Assembly: GCA_023457255.1 (NCBI GenBank)
Contig: JAEWMB010000002.1
Location: 90,103 to 154,102 of the forward strand
Length of the DNA: 64,000 nucleotides
Direction: 5' to 3'
Source of the DNA: Bacillota bacterium
Lineage (GTDB): Bacteria > Bacillota > Clostridia > Lachnospirales > Lachnospiraceae
The notes beneath the pieces were generated by a model. It saw nothing but the letters and a program-made list of their open reading frames with translations. It searched no databases and was not told where the DNA came from. Below are positions 1 to 7,569 of this stretch, piece by piece. Numbering within the stretch: the first letter of the stretch is position 1; the number at the start of each line of letters is the position of its first letter. The translations under genes and the position numbers were made by a program.

Positions 1-1
1 G

Positions 2-121
2 GTACATTTACCAGATCCCGTCCGTAATGATTGTGAACGATTACAAAAGGAAAATGACCGCCTTTGTTCCGAATTAAAAGAAATAAAGCAAAGGCTGGAA
101 GCGCTGGAACAAAAACTTTAA
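2..121 (+). CDS. cysE: Serine acetyltransferase, C-terminal end (partial)
   Basis: Only the last 39 codons are in the window; the gene enters from the left edge and stops at TAA 119-121. The visible peptide starts HLPDPVRNDCERLQKEN and continues as a charged heptad-like helix ending LEALEQKL. A short HxLPDPV segment followed by a coiled coil is the usual tail of Firmicutes serine acetyltransferases, which make O-acetylserine for cysteine synthesis. The next gene, 50 bases downstream, is cysS, and cysE-cysS-mrnC-rlmB is the classic order in Bacillus and clostridia, so context supports the call. The left-handed helix that would prove it is outside the window. The end could belong to another hexapeptide-repeat protein. 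Confidence 0.65.
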   Translation, partial: VHLPDPVRNDCERLQKENDRLCSELKEIKQRLEALEQKL

Positions 122-171
122 AAATAATGGCAATACTAATTTATATACAAAAAATTAAGAAGGAGAAACGT

Positions 172-1584
172 ATGAAGATATACAACACATTAACAAAATT
201 AAAAGAAAAATTCATACCCTTACAAGAGGGAAAGGTTAGCATGTATGTATGCGGGCCGACGGTATATAATTATATTCACATTGGAAATGCAAGACCGGTA
301 GTTGTCTTCGATACGGTAAGACGTTATCTGGAGTATAAAGGATACCATGTTAATTTTGTATCTAACTTTACCGATGTTGATGATAAAATCATCAAAAAAG
401 CGAACGAAGAAGGGGTTGCTGCACAAGAAGTCTCAGAACGTTATATAAAAGAATACTTAAAAGATACGAGTGCTCTCAATGTATTACCGGTGACTACCAG
501 ACCAAAGGCAACCGAAGAAATTGACGGTATGATTGATATGATAGAAGAGCTTATTGAAAAAGGTCATGCTTATGAAAAAAATGGTACTGTTTACTTTAAG
601 ACAAGAAGTTTCAAGCAGTATGGAAAGCTATCGAAGAAAAATATCGATGATTTAGAAGCAGGTGCTCGTATTGCTGTTGCAGATGAGAAAAACGATCCCA
701 TGGACTTCGTTCTTTGGAAACCAAAGAAAGAGGGCGAACCTGCTTGGAGTGCACCGTGGTGTGACGGAAGGCCAGGCTGGCATATTGAGTGTTCCGTAAT
801 GAGTAAAAAATATCTGGGTGATCAGATTGATATCCATGCAGGTGGTGAAGACTTAATTTTTCCTCATCATGAGAATGAAATTGCTCAGACAGAAGCGTGC
901 ACCGGAAAAGAATTTGCAAAGTACTGGATGCATAACGGTTTCTTAAATGTTGACAATAAGAAGATGTCAAAGTCAGAAGGAAATTTCTTCACGGTACGTG
1001 AAATTTTTGCGGAATATGCACCGGCAGTACTTCGTTTCTTTTTATTAAGTGTTCATTATCGCAGTCCAATTAACTTTAGCCGTGATATTATAGAGGCCTC
1101 AAAAAATGGATTAGAGCGTATCCAAACTGCTGTGGAGCAGCTTCATTTCTTAGCAAAAGTAAAAAACGATAAGGGAGAATTATCGACAAGCTTAACAGAG
1201 AAGGAAGTCACACTTTTAAAGGAATTTGATGTACTTACGGTAAAGTTTGAGGATGCGATGGATGATGACTTTAATACCGCAGATGCCATTAGTGCTATCT
1301 TTGAGATGGTAAAATTATCGAACACAAATGTAACCTCAGAAAGCAGTACCGAAATGATTCAAAAAGTTCTTCACAGTATTACGGCACTTTGTGATATACT
1401 TGGCTTGGAGACAGAGAAAAAAGCAGAAATTCTGGATGAAGAGATTGAACAGCTCATTGCGGACCGACAAAGTGCCAGAAAAGCAAAAGACTTTGCAAAA
1501 GCAGATGAGATTAGAAATCTTCTCCTTGAAAAGGGAATTATCTTAGAGGATACCAGAGAAGGAGTAAAATGGAAGAGAGCTTAA
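172..1584 (+). CDS. cysS: Cysteinyl-tRNA synthetase
   Basis: Charges tRNA-Cys with cysteine in the cytoplasm; class I synthetase, 470 residues, the normal length. I start at ATG 172, eight bases after AAGGAG (160-165), because an upstream in-frame ATG at 64 would add 36 unrelated residues overlapping cysE. Visible signatures are zinc ligand C27 in VCGPTVYN, the HIGH-type motif HIGN at residues 36-39, WHIECS and FPHHENE in the zinc-binding region, and KMSKS at 264-268. The C-terminal DALR-like helical domain ends in a basic anticodon-binding tail. The last 16 bases overlap the next gene, mrnC, so the two are translationally coupled. Confidence 0.97.
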   Translation: MKIYNTLTKLKEKFIPLQEGKVSMYVCGPTVYNYIHIGNARPVVVFDTVRRYLEYKGYHVNFVSNFTDVDDKIIKKANEEGVAAQEVSERYIKEYLKDTSALNVLPVTTRPKATEEIDGMIDMIEELIEKGHAYEKNGTVYFKTRSFKQYGKLSKKNIDDLEAGARIAVADEKNDPMDFVLWKPKKEGEPAWSAPWCDGRPGWHIECSVMSKKYLGDQIDIHAGGEDLIFPHHENEIAQTEACTGKEFAKYWMHNGFLNVDNKKMSKSEGNFFTVREIFAEYAPAVLRFFLLSVHYRSPINFSRDIIEASKNGLERIQTAVEQLHFLAKVKNDKGELSTSLTEKEVTLLKEFDVLTVKFEDAMDDDFNTADAISAIFEMVKLSNTNVTSESSTEMIQKVLHSITALCDILGLETEKKAEILDEEIEQLIADRQSARKAKDFAKADEIRNLLLEKGIILEDTREGVKWKRA

Positions 1585-2003
1585 TTGCCAGGGTGCGTGA
1601 TACCTTTGCACTGCCGCGGACCGACATTAAAACCTATTCTCCACTTACCCTTGCCTATATTGGGGATGGTATCTATGACTTAATCATTCGTACGATGCTG
1701 GTGGAGAAGGGGAATTCACAGGTAAATAAATTACATCATAAAGCCAGCAGCTTAGTCAAGGCAGCTGCACAGAAGGACCTTCTCCATGCAATACAGGATA
1801 ATTTAACGGAGGAGGAACTTGGCGTATTTAAACGAGGAAGAAATGCGAAATCGGTTACAACGGCAAAGAATGCATCTGTGACCGATTATAGGATTGCAAC
1901 CGGATTTGAAGCTATGATCGGATACCTGTACATGACGGAGCAGATGGAGCGAATTCTTTGTTTGGTTAAGGAAGGTTTATTAAAAACCGGATTACTGGAT
2001 TAA
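1569..2003 (+). CDS. mrnC: Mini-ribonuclease III
   Basis: A 144-residue RNase III catalytic domain without a double-stranded-RNA-binding domain, the defining build of Mini-III. The Bacillus enzyme matures the ends of 23S rRNA precursor. The RNase III signature is visible as AYIGDGIYDL (residues 29-38) near the N-terminus and a second acidic region EAMIGYLYMTEQ near the C-terminus. ATG 1569 lies inside the end of cysS with GGAG at 1560-1563 as ribosome site. It sits between cysS and rlmB as in other Firmicutes, consistent with a shared ribosome and tRNA maturation unit. Confidence 0.93.
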   Translation: MEESLIARVRDTFALPRTDIKTYSPLTLAYIGDGIYDLIIRTMLVEKGNSQVNKLHHKASSLVKAAAQKDLLHAIQDNLTEEELGVFKRGRNAKSVTTAKNASVTDYRIATGFEAMIGYLYMTEQMERILCLVKEGLLKTGLLD

Positions 2004-2087
2004 GAAGTAGGAAAGTGAAGTAATGGCTGCTGCTAGTGTGCCGTATCATATGCTGATGTTTTGAAGTCATTACTAAGGATGCTTAAG

Positions 2088-2100
2088 CCGCTTAAAGCGG
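2088..2100 (+). repeat. Small GC-rich hairpin upstream of rlmB
   Basis: A perfect inverted repeat CCGCTT/AAGCGG around a single A lies in the 148-base gap between mrnC and rlmB. No T-run follows, so it is not an intrinsic terminator; it could be an mRNA processing or stability element. Confidence 0.3.
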
Positions 2101-2151
2101 TATGTTAAAGAGTGTGGTAATAGTGATTCACACTTAATTTTTGGAGGTTAA

Positions 2152-2898
2152 ATGAGATACGAAGAATTGACAATGGTAGGCAGGAATGCGGTATTAGAAG
2201 CGTTTCGTGCAGGAAAAACAATTGACCGATTATTTATTTTAGACGGATGTCAGGATGGTCCGATAAAATCAATTTTAAGAGAGGCAAAGAAGACTGATAC
2301 CATCATTACCTTCGTTAAGAAGGAACGTCTTGATCAGATGTCCGAGGAAGGAAAACATCAAGGGGTGATTGCTTACGCGGCTGCCTATGAATATGCACAA
2401 GTAGATGATTTATTAGCAGCGGCTAAGGCGAAGGGGGAAGCTCCGTTCTTAATTATATTAGATGGTATTGAGGACCCTCACAACTTAGGTGCAATGCTTC
2501 GGACTGCAAATCAAGCGGGAGCACATGGTATTATCATTCCCAAGCGCCGTGCCGTAGGGCTTACAGCTACGGTAGCTAAGGTAAGTGCGGGGGCAATCAA
2601 TTATACACCGGTAGCCAAGGTTACCAATCTTGTTGCAACCATGGAAGAATTAAAAGAAAAAGGCTTATGGTTTGTATGCGCCGATATGAGTGGTGAAGTG
2701 ATGTACCGTCAAAATCTAACGGGGCCGATTGGCTTAGTAATTGGCAGTGAAGGTGAGGGAGTTTCACGTCTTGTAAAGGAAAAATGTGATTTTGTAACTA
2801 AGATTCCTATGGTGGGAGATATAGATTCTCTTAATGCATCCGTTGCGATGGGTATCTTAACTTATGAAATTGTTAGACAGAGAAGTTATGCAAAATAA
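2152..2898 (+). CDS. rlmB: 23S rRNA (guanosine-2'-O-)-methyltransferase RlmB / TrmH-family SPOUT enzyme
   Basis: A 248-residue SPOUT-class RNA 2'-O-methyltransferase that modifies a guanosine in 23S rRNA (G2251 in E. coli numbering). The N-terminal L30e-like substrate-binding domain (about residues 5-80) starts VGRNAVLEAFRAGKTIDRL. The catalytic half shows motif 1 DGIEDPHNLGAMLRTA, motif 2 GLVIGSEGEGVSRL and motif 3 MVGDIDSLNASVAMGILTYE, which form the knotted AdoMet site. GGAGGT at 2143-2148 precedes ATG 2152. A clear terminator follows. In Bacillus a yacP/rae1 gene lies between rlmB and sigH; it is absent here. Confidence 0.93.
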   Translation: MRYEELTMVGRNAVLEAFRAGKTIDRLFILDGCQDGPIKSILREAKKTDTIITFVKKERLDQMSEEGKHQGVIAYAAAYEYAQVDDLLAAAKAKGEAPFLIILDGIEDPHNLGAMLRTANQAGAHGIIIPKRRAVGLTATVAKVSAGAINYTPVAKVTNLVATMEELKEKGLWFVCADMSGEVMYRQNLTGPIGLVIGSEGEGVSRLVKEKCDFVTKIPMVGDIDSLNASVAMGILTYEIVRQRSYAK

Positions 2899-2914
2899 AG
2901 ATGTAAATAGTAAG

Positions 2915-2952
2915 GTAAGCCGCCGATATATGAATTGAGGCGGTTTACTTTT
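2915..2952 (+). terminator. Intrinsic terminator after rlmB
   Basis: GTAAGCCGCC (2915-2924) pairs with GGCGGTTTAC (2939-2948), with one G-U pair, followed by TTTT. It closes the cysS-mrnC-rlmB unit. Confidence 0.75.
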
Positions 2953-2961
2953 CCATAGAAA

Positions 2962-2991
2962 TTGAATAAAATGATGTTTAGAGACTATAAT
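2962..2991 (+). promoter_or_regulatory. Sigma-A-type promoter for sigH
   Basis: TTGAAT (2962-2967), an 18-base spacer and a perfect TATAAT (2986-2991). The roughly 140-base leader carries three loose copies of a GTGGAYAG/GTGGATAA word (near 3018, 3039 and 3070) of unknown meaning. Confidence 0.6.
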
Positions 2992-3134
2992 TGCAAGAAA
3001 GTGTTAGCTTCGCCGCCATGTGGACAGAAACAATGAAATGTGGATAGAAGTGAGAAAATAGACAGGAAAAGTGGATAACAGCAGTAACGGAAGGTGATAT
3101 GGAAGTGAATAATTTACCACAAGGAGGGGGAACG

Positions 3135-3776
3135 ATGTCCAAGAAGCAGTATGAAATGATTAGTGATGAAGAAATCATTTCACTCATTCGCGGGGATGAC
3201 CGCCTGGCGATGGATTATTTAATAGGAAAATACAAGAATTTAGTACGAAAAAAAGCGAAAGCCTTGTATTTGATTGGCGGAGATAGGGAGGATTTGATCC
3301 AGGAAGGAATGATAGGATTATATAAAGCCATACGTGATTATCAAAAGGAGAAAGAAGCTTCTTTTCTTACGTTCGCTGATCTATGCGTATCAAGGCAAAT
3401 GTATACCGCCATCAAGAACTCAAATACAAAAAAGAATCAGCCACTCAACAATTATATCTCAATTGATAGTTCAAATTATAATGATGATACAGAAGGAGCT
3501 AATTCAATCTCTTATGTGGCACATTTGGCTCATGCCAGAAGCATGAACCCGGAAGAGATGCTAATTGACAGAGAGAATACGTCACAACTGGAAACGAAGT
3601 TAATGGAATCCCTAAGTTCCTTTGAGAAGAAGATTCTTACGTTATACCTCAATGATTATAACTACGGTAAGATAGCTCGGATGTTAAATAAAGAACCAAA
3701 GGCAATTGATAATGGCCTGCAGCGTATCAAACGTAAGCTTAATACCGCGCTAAAAGACATGCAAAGAAAATCCTAA
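3135..3776 (+). CDS. sigH: RNA polymerase sporulation sigma factor SigH
   Basis: Sigma-70 family protein of 213 residues, close to the 218 of Bacillus SigH, directing stationary-phase and early sporulation transcription. ATG 3135 is preferred over an earlier in-frame ATG at 3099 because AAGGAGGGGG (3121-3130) sits just before it. Region 2 is visible as DYLIGKYKNLVRKKAKALYL, then DREDLIQEGMIGLYKAIRDY and TFADLCVSRQMYTAIKN (core binding and -10 recognition). Region 4 is FEKKILTLYLNDYNYGKIA followed by a helix-turn-helix KEPKAIDNGLQRIKRKL. The position downstream of rlmB matches the conserved Firmicutes order. It has its own promoter. Confidence 0.93.
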   Translation: MSKKQYEMISDEEIISLIRGDDRLAMDYLIGKYKNLVRKKAKALYLIGGDREDLIQEGMIGLYKAIRDYQKEKEASFLTFADLCVSRQMYTAIKNSNTKKNQPLNNYISIDSSNYNDDTEGANSISYVAHLAHARSMNPEEMLIDRENTSQLETKLMESLSSFEKKILTLYLNDYNYGKIARMLNKEPKAIDNGLQRIKRKLNTALKDMQRKS

Positions 3777-3900
3777 AACGCATATGATATTATGGTGAAT
3801 GTCATTGCTGTATGCCAATAGAATTCCGAAGAAGGAATCAACAAATTTTGGATAATATTAAAACAATTAAAACAATTTAGCGGATTTTTTCATTTAGCTG

Positions 3901-3929
3901 TTGCATTTTATTGGTGAATATGATATCAT
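3901..3929 (+). promoter_or_regulatory. Promoter of tRNA-Thr
   Basis: TTGCAT (3901-3906), 17 bases, TATCAT (3924-3929) with an extended -10 TGA directly before it. The tRNA starts 28 bases downstream of the -10 box. Confidence 0.65.
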
Positions 3930-3957
3930 ACAATTCGGACGTGATAAAAAACGTTAA

Positions 3958-4030
3958 GCTGCCATGGCTCAGTCGGTAGAGCGTCGCCTTGGTAAGGCGG
4001 AGGTCGGCGGTTCAAGTCCGCTTGGCAGCT
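3958..4030 (+). tRNA. tRNA-Thr(GGT)
   Basis: Complete 73-base cloverleaf. Acceptor GCTGCCA (3958-3964) pairs fully with TGGCAGC (4023-4029), discriminator T. The D-stem is GCTC/GAGC, the anticodon stem TCGCC/GGCGG with loop TTGGTAA gives anticodon GGT (threonine, ACC/ACU), and the T-arm is GGCGG-TTCAAGT-CCGCT. The 3' CCA is not encoded. A promoter lies just upstream and a terminator just downstream, so it is a single-gene unit. Confidence 0.97.
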
Positions 4031-4037
4031 CGTTTAA

Positions 4038-4066
4038 AAACCCTTGAATTTCAAGGGTTTTTGTTA
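4038..4066 (+). terminator. Intrinsic terminator of tRNA-Thr
   Basis: AAACCCTTGAA/TTTCAAGGGTTT is a near-perfect hairpin with a T-rich tail (TTTTTGTTATTTT) immediately after the tRNA. Confidence 0.85.
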
Positions 4067-4125
4067 TTTTAGGGATAAGAAAAAGCACCCTTTAATGATA
4101 TGATACCTCTTAAGTAGACAAGGGT

Positions 4126-4364
4126 TCAACGGGTATAACCCGAATCCGCCCGGTAGTGGGAAGGAGAACCCTTATCAAACCCGGAGTGACCAAAGATTTT
4201 ATCTGTTGCATAGAAAGAATAATATGCCGTTCCTCCATATTTTTCCGAACTGTTCCAAAGGGCAATTACAATAGAAATACAGCCGCAAAAACACCCAATA
4301 TGAGCATAGCAGTTATACCGCCAATAACCACCTTCCCCTTACGGGAGAGTTTCTTAATTATCAC
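4126..4364 (-). pseudogene. Short membrane-protein ORF with probable frameshifted tail
   Basis: On the minus strand a GTG at 4364, spaced about ten bases from AAAGGA, opens 32 codons: IIKKLSRKGK then a hydrophobic helix VVIGGITAMLILGVFAAVF, stopping at 4266. Shifting frame near 4270 continues with a composition-normal stretch (IVIALWNSSEKYGGTAYYS, then FGHSGFDKGSPSHYRADSG) to a stop at 4126. I read this as a small N-anchored extracytoplasmic protein broken by a frameshift. I do not recognise the family, and it could equally be an intact 32-residue membrane peptide with coincidental sequence after it. It lies next to another decayed gene on the same strand. Confidence 0.35.
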
Positions 4365-4553
4365 AGATGACACATCCTTTCTTTAGGTGATTTTTTCAAA
4401 GTTATTCACAATATGGGGATATGCATTGCTCCTATCTCCTTGCCTGCAAACCAATGAAAGAAACAACGCAATATGTCGTTTCATTAAATTCCCTGCTGTA
4501 ATTTTCCTATATATAATATGACGACTTTAAGCTGATAAAGTTCCATTTTTATA

Positions 4554-4826
4554 CTATGGATAGTCATTCGTTGACATACGGACTTCATCTGATGCAAGTA
4601 ACGATTGCTGCCCTAGTAATGCTGCCAATGGTCCATACAGAAAACTGTCGATTGTGCTTGTAATGTCTGCGGAGCCGTACGTTAGAAATAGTACGACTGA
4701 TATCCGGCCAAACATCCTCACAACATAAGCAAATGCTCCTAACATGGCGAGTACCGTTAGTTTTTTGTTTTTGTTTGCATAAAATTTTATACAGCCTAAG
4801 CCTGAAAACATAGTATTTTTAAACAA
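4554..4826 (-). pseudogene. Remnant of ECF transporter S component, RibU-like (riboflavin)
   Basis: The minus strand reads KNKKLTVLAMLGAFAYVVRM, then FGRISVVLFLTY and ITSTIDSFLYGPLAALL. From memory this matches the N-terminal 60 residues of clostridial RibU proteins (KLTxLAMLxAxAYVV, GRIPVVLFLKYDPKD, IxIGGFIxGPLAA). Homology ends abruptly after GPLAALL; about 20 unrelated residues follow to a stop, so over half of the roughly 190-residue, six-helix protein is missing. Only a TTG (4826) or an internal ATG (4811) could start it. The surrounding 4071-4860 stretch has no intact gene. Best read as a dead riboflavin-uptake gene. Confidence 0.5.
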
Positions 4827-4861
4827 GTAAAATCGTGCTTATAAAAATATTAAATCTTATA

Positions 4862-4890
4862 TTGACATCATAATATATAAATGATAGAAT
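4862..4890 (+). promoter_or_regulatory. Consensus promoter of the sugar ABC/GH65 operon
   Basis: TTGACA (4862-4867), 17 bases, TAGAAT (4885-4890) with an extended -10 TGA at 4882-4884. The first operator copy starts at 4895, at the expected transcription start, a standard position for LacI-type repression. Confidence 0.8.
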
Positions 4891-4892
4891 AA

Positions 4893-4908
4893 GGTTGAAC
4901 GTTAAATC
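4893..4908 (+). promoter_or_regulatory. Operator copy 1 for the LacI regulator
   Basis: The core TTGAACGTTAAA (4895-4906) differs by one base from the perfect palindrome at 4954-4965. It sits directly on the transcription start region of the promoter at 4862-4890. Confidence 0.65.
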
Positions 4909-4950
4909 TATACAATGTGCACAATTGGATAGTAAATGATAAAATTTCTG

Positions 4951-4968
4951 ACGTTTAACGTTAAATCT
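4951..4968 (+). promoter_or_regulatory. Operator copy 2 for the LacI regulator (perfect palindrome)
   Basis: TTTAACGTTAAA (4954-4965) is a perfect 12-base palindrome, its centre 59 bases from that of copy 1 and about 30 bases before the binding-protein start codon. The related palindrome at the lacI promoter (14083-14100) suggests one regulator for both. Confidence 0.7.
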
Positions 4969-4995
4969 AATTAAGATGGAAGGGGATAAGTTTTT

Positions 4996-6474
4996 ATGAA
5001 AAGAAGAACGATCGGCTTATTGCTATGCTTAACGTTAGCAGTTAGTATGCTTTCGGGTTGCAAGAAAAACGATGCAAAATCTACCGTAGATAATGCGAAA
5101 CCAACAGAAAGCATACAACAGACAAATACTCCTGAACCAACAAAGGAAGCAAGTAACCCTACAGATGAAAAGTTTCAGTTAAAATTAGGTATTTGGCCGG
5201 AAGATACTCTTACCGATGATATCGCAATGCATAAAGAATTTGTAAAGAAGTTTAATGAAAAACACCCTAATGTTGAAGTTGTGCCTGCTTATTATAAATA
5301 CTCCGTAGATACCTTTGTTCCAAAGGCGGAGTCAGGCAACTTGCCAACAATCTTTGAGAGCTGGTATACTGAGCCGCAAAAGTTAATTGCAGGTGGATTT
5401 GTTGCCGATATTACAGATATCTTACAGGAAAGAGGATGGTTAGATACTCTTAATCCATCCATCCGTGAGTTATTATCCAAAGATGGCAGAATCTATGGGA
5501 TTCCACGTGACGGTTATGCTCTTGGCTTAATGATGAATGTGGAATTATTTGAGGAAGCAGGTCTTGTAGATGAGAATGGTTACCCAATCTATCCAAAGAC
5601 TTGGGAGGAATTAGCAGAGACAGCTAAGAAAATTAAGGATGCTACCGGTATGGCAGGTTTTTGCTTACTCGCAAAAGACAATGCCGGCGGATGGCATTTC
5701 TCGAATATTGCCTGGGCATTTGGTGCGACATTTACCGTTGATAATGGTGATGGAACCTTTACAGCGAATGTTGATTCCGCCGAAGCAATTGCAGCAATGC
5801 AGTATATTAAAGATTTAAGATGGAAATATGATGTTTTAACGCCAGATCCAATTAACGAGGACTGGGGTACCGGCTTTGCTAACCTTGGTGTCGGAACAGC
5901 CGCAATGTACATAGGCGCTAATGATGCAGTTAATCAGCCAACACAAGTGAATGGGCTTCCAGTTGATAAATTAGCCATGTGTGCTCTGCCGGCAGGGCCA
6001 AATGGCGCTCAGTATTCTTTATCCGGCGGTACTCCATACATGTTCTCAAAGGACGCAACTGTGGAAGAAATTAATGCTGCACTTGATTATCTTGAAATCA
6101 TGGGTAAGGCCCCGGTTGCTACCGAAGAAGCAATTGCCGGCATGAAGGCAGACGCTGAGAACAGAGTAGCAAACGGAGTTCCGGTTATTCCAAGATTTCC
6201 ATGCTGGATTGTTCAGAATGTCTTAGATGCCGAGACTAAGATTATTAATGATTATGGTAATGTAGATACTAAGATGTTTGAAAGCTATTTTTCCGCAACA
6301 AGACAAAACGGAAATCTTAGAATGGAAGAGCCGGGTTCCGCACAGGATTTATATGCAGAGCTGACGAAAGTATTACAGGCTGTGGTTACAGATAAGGATG
6401 CAGATGTTGCAGCATTGATGCAAAAAGCAGATGCTAATTATCAGAGCGTATTGGATGATCTCTTCAAGAAATAA
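4996..6474 (+). CDS. Sugar ABC transporter substrate-binding lipoprotein (family 1)
   Basis: Captures an oligosaccharide outside the membrane and delivers it to the two permeases that follow. The N-terminus MKRRTIGLLLCLTLAV with lipobox LSGC puts the lipidated cysteine at residue 22; a Thr/Pro/Ser-rich linker (about 30-58) tethers the domain. The mature part has the MalE/UgpB-like extracellular solute-binding fold, with KEFVKKFNEKHPNVEVVPAY near the start, IYGIPRDGYALGLMMNVELF, and KTWEELAETAKKIKD. Length is 492 residues. The promoter carries two LacI operators, and the co-transcribed GH65 phosphorylases imply an alpha-glucoside ligand, which is inference. Confidence 0.9.
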   Translation: MKRRTIGLLLCLTLAVSMLSGCKKNDAKSTVDNAKPTESIQQTNTPEPTKEASNPTDEKFQLKLGIWPEDTLTDDIAMHKEFVKKFNEKHPNVEVVPAYYKYSVDTFVPKAESGNLPTIFESWYTEPQKLIAGGFVADITDILQERGWLDTLNPSIRELLSKDGRIYGIPRDGYALGLMMNVELFEEAGLVDENGYPIYPKTWEELAETAKKIKDATGMAGFCLLAKDNAGGWHFSNIAWAFGATFTVDNGDGTFTANVDSAEAIAAMQYIKDLRWKYDVLTPDPINEDWGTGFANLGVGTAAMYIGANDAVNQPTQVNGLPVDKLAMCALPAGPNGAQYSLSGGTPYMFSKDATVEEINAALDYLEIMGKAPVATEEAIAGMKADAENRVANGVPVIPRFPCWIVQNVLDAETKIINDYGNVDTKMFESYFSATRQNGNLRMEEPGSAQDLYAELTKVLQAVVTDKDADVAALMQKADANYQSVLDDLFKK

Positions 6475-6503
6475 AGAGGCTTTATAAGATAGCACGAGGG
6501 GAT

Positions 6504-6538
6504 GGCTCCTTAAAAAGAATCCATAGTATCCTGGAGCC
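6504..6538 (+). terminator. Hairpin after the binding-protein gene (partial terminator or mRNA stabiliser)
   Basis: GGCTCC (6504-6509) and GGAGCC (6533-6538) enclose a 23-base loop in the 187-base gap between binding protein and permease. The 3' side is followed by TTTGC only. Such hairpins commonly keep binding-protein mRNA in excess of permease mRNA. Confidence 0.4.
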
Positions 6539-6661
6539 TTTGCTTACGCGATTTCATTAGAAAGGAATTATGAGAATATCATTTGCGTATGTAGATTTCA
6601 TGGTAAGCTGCATGCGCAAATGGTTTCTGACATTGACAGGAATGGAGGTAGAATATAAGGA

Positions 6662-7558
6662 ATGAGTGAAAAAAAGAAAGTAACTAAAACATCTTGGAAG
6701 AAAAAAGATTTCCTTGGCTGGATGATTATGCTGCCTTCAATTATTTTGTTTGCATTTTTTGTATGGGAGCCCCTTATTGAGAGCATTCGGTTATCGTTAT
6801 ATACGGCAAAGGGGATTCATACGGAGGATTTTGTCGGATTTGATAACTATCTAAGAGTATTAAGACATCCGGACTTTTTGGATGCTTTGAGAAATACGTT
6901 TATTTACATAGGCTGGTCATTAATTATTGGATTTGCAGTTCCTATCATAATTGCACTTCTTATTACGGAAACAATACATCTTCGTAGTTTATTTCGAGTG
7001 GGAGTATATTTTCCGAATATCATCCCCGGACTTGCCACTGTTATGATGTGGGGATTTTTCTTCCGTCCGGGTAAGACGGGTGTTTTAAATATCTTATTAT
7101 CGAAAATTGGTGTTGAAAACCAGGTATGGTTAAATAACGCAGCATTAACAATTCCGCTGATTGTTATAGCCATGACCTGGAAGAGTGCCGGTTCCACCGC
7201 CTTGATTTATATGGCTGGAATTAGCGGCATCAATCCTGAATTATATGAGGCAGCAACAATTGATGGTGCCGGTATACGGCAAAGAATTCATTTTATTACG
7301 CTGCCAAGTGTATTTTCCTTAGCTAAGACATTACTGATACTACAGATTATTGCAGTATTTCAGATACTTTATGAACCGTTGGTAATGACCAATGGCGGAC
7401 CCAATAATGCGAGTATATCAATTATGCATCTTGTATATAATTATGCTTTCCGTGATTATAAGTATCCAATGGCTGCGGCATTATCCGTTATGATATGCCT
7501 TGTATTGATTATTTTAAGTGGAATCTATTTTAAACTTACTACGAAAAAAGAAGATTAG
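6662..7558 (+). CDS. Sugar ABC transporter permease, MalF/UgpA type
   Basis: Inner-membrane channel subunit, 298 residues, about six transmembrane helices; the first is WMIMLPSIILFAFFVWEPLI at residues 20-39. The cytoplasmic EAA loop that docks the ATPase reads EAATIDGAGIRQRIHFITLP (about residues 197-216). ATG 6662 follows GGAGG at 6644-6648. Eleven bases separate it from the second permease. No ATP-binding subunit is encoded nearby, so the importer must use a shared MsmK/MalK-type ATPase made elsewhere, common in Firmicutes family-1 sugar importers. Confidence 0.93.
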   Translation: MSEKKKVTKTSWKKKDFLGWMIMLPSIILFAFFVWEPLIESIRLSLYTAKGIHTEDFVGFDNYLRVLRHPDFLDALRNTFIYIGWSLIIGFAVPIIIALLITETIHLRSLFRVGVYFPNIIPGLATVMMWGFFFRPGKTGVLNILLSKIGVENQVWLNNAALTIPLIVIAMTWKSAGSTALIYMAGISGINPELYEAATIDGAGIRQRIHFITLPSVFSLAKTLLILQIIAVFQILYEPLVMTNGGPNNASISIMHLVYNYAFRDYKYPMAAALSVMICLVLIILSGIYFKLTTKKED

Positions 7559-7569
7559 GAGGTAAGAGT

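Noticed and set aside
4156..4386. Plus-strand frame of 76 codons
   Set aside because: No ribosome site; the opposite strand of the same stretch shows a better-supported small membrane frame.
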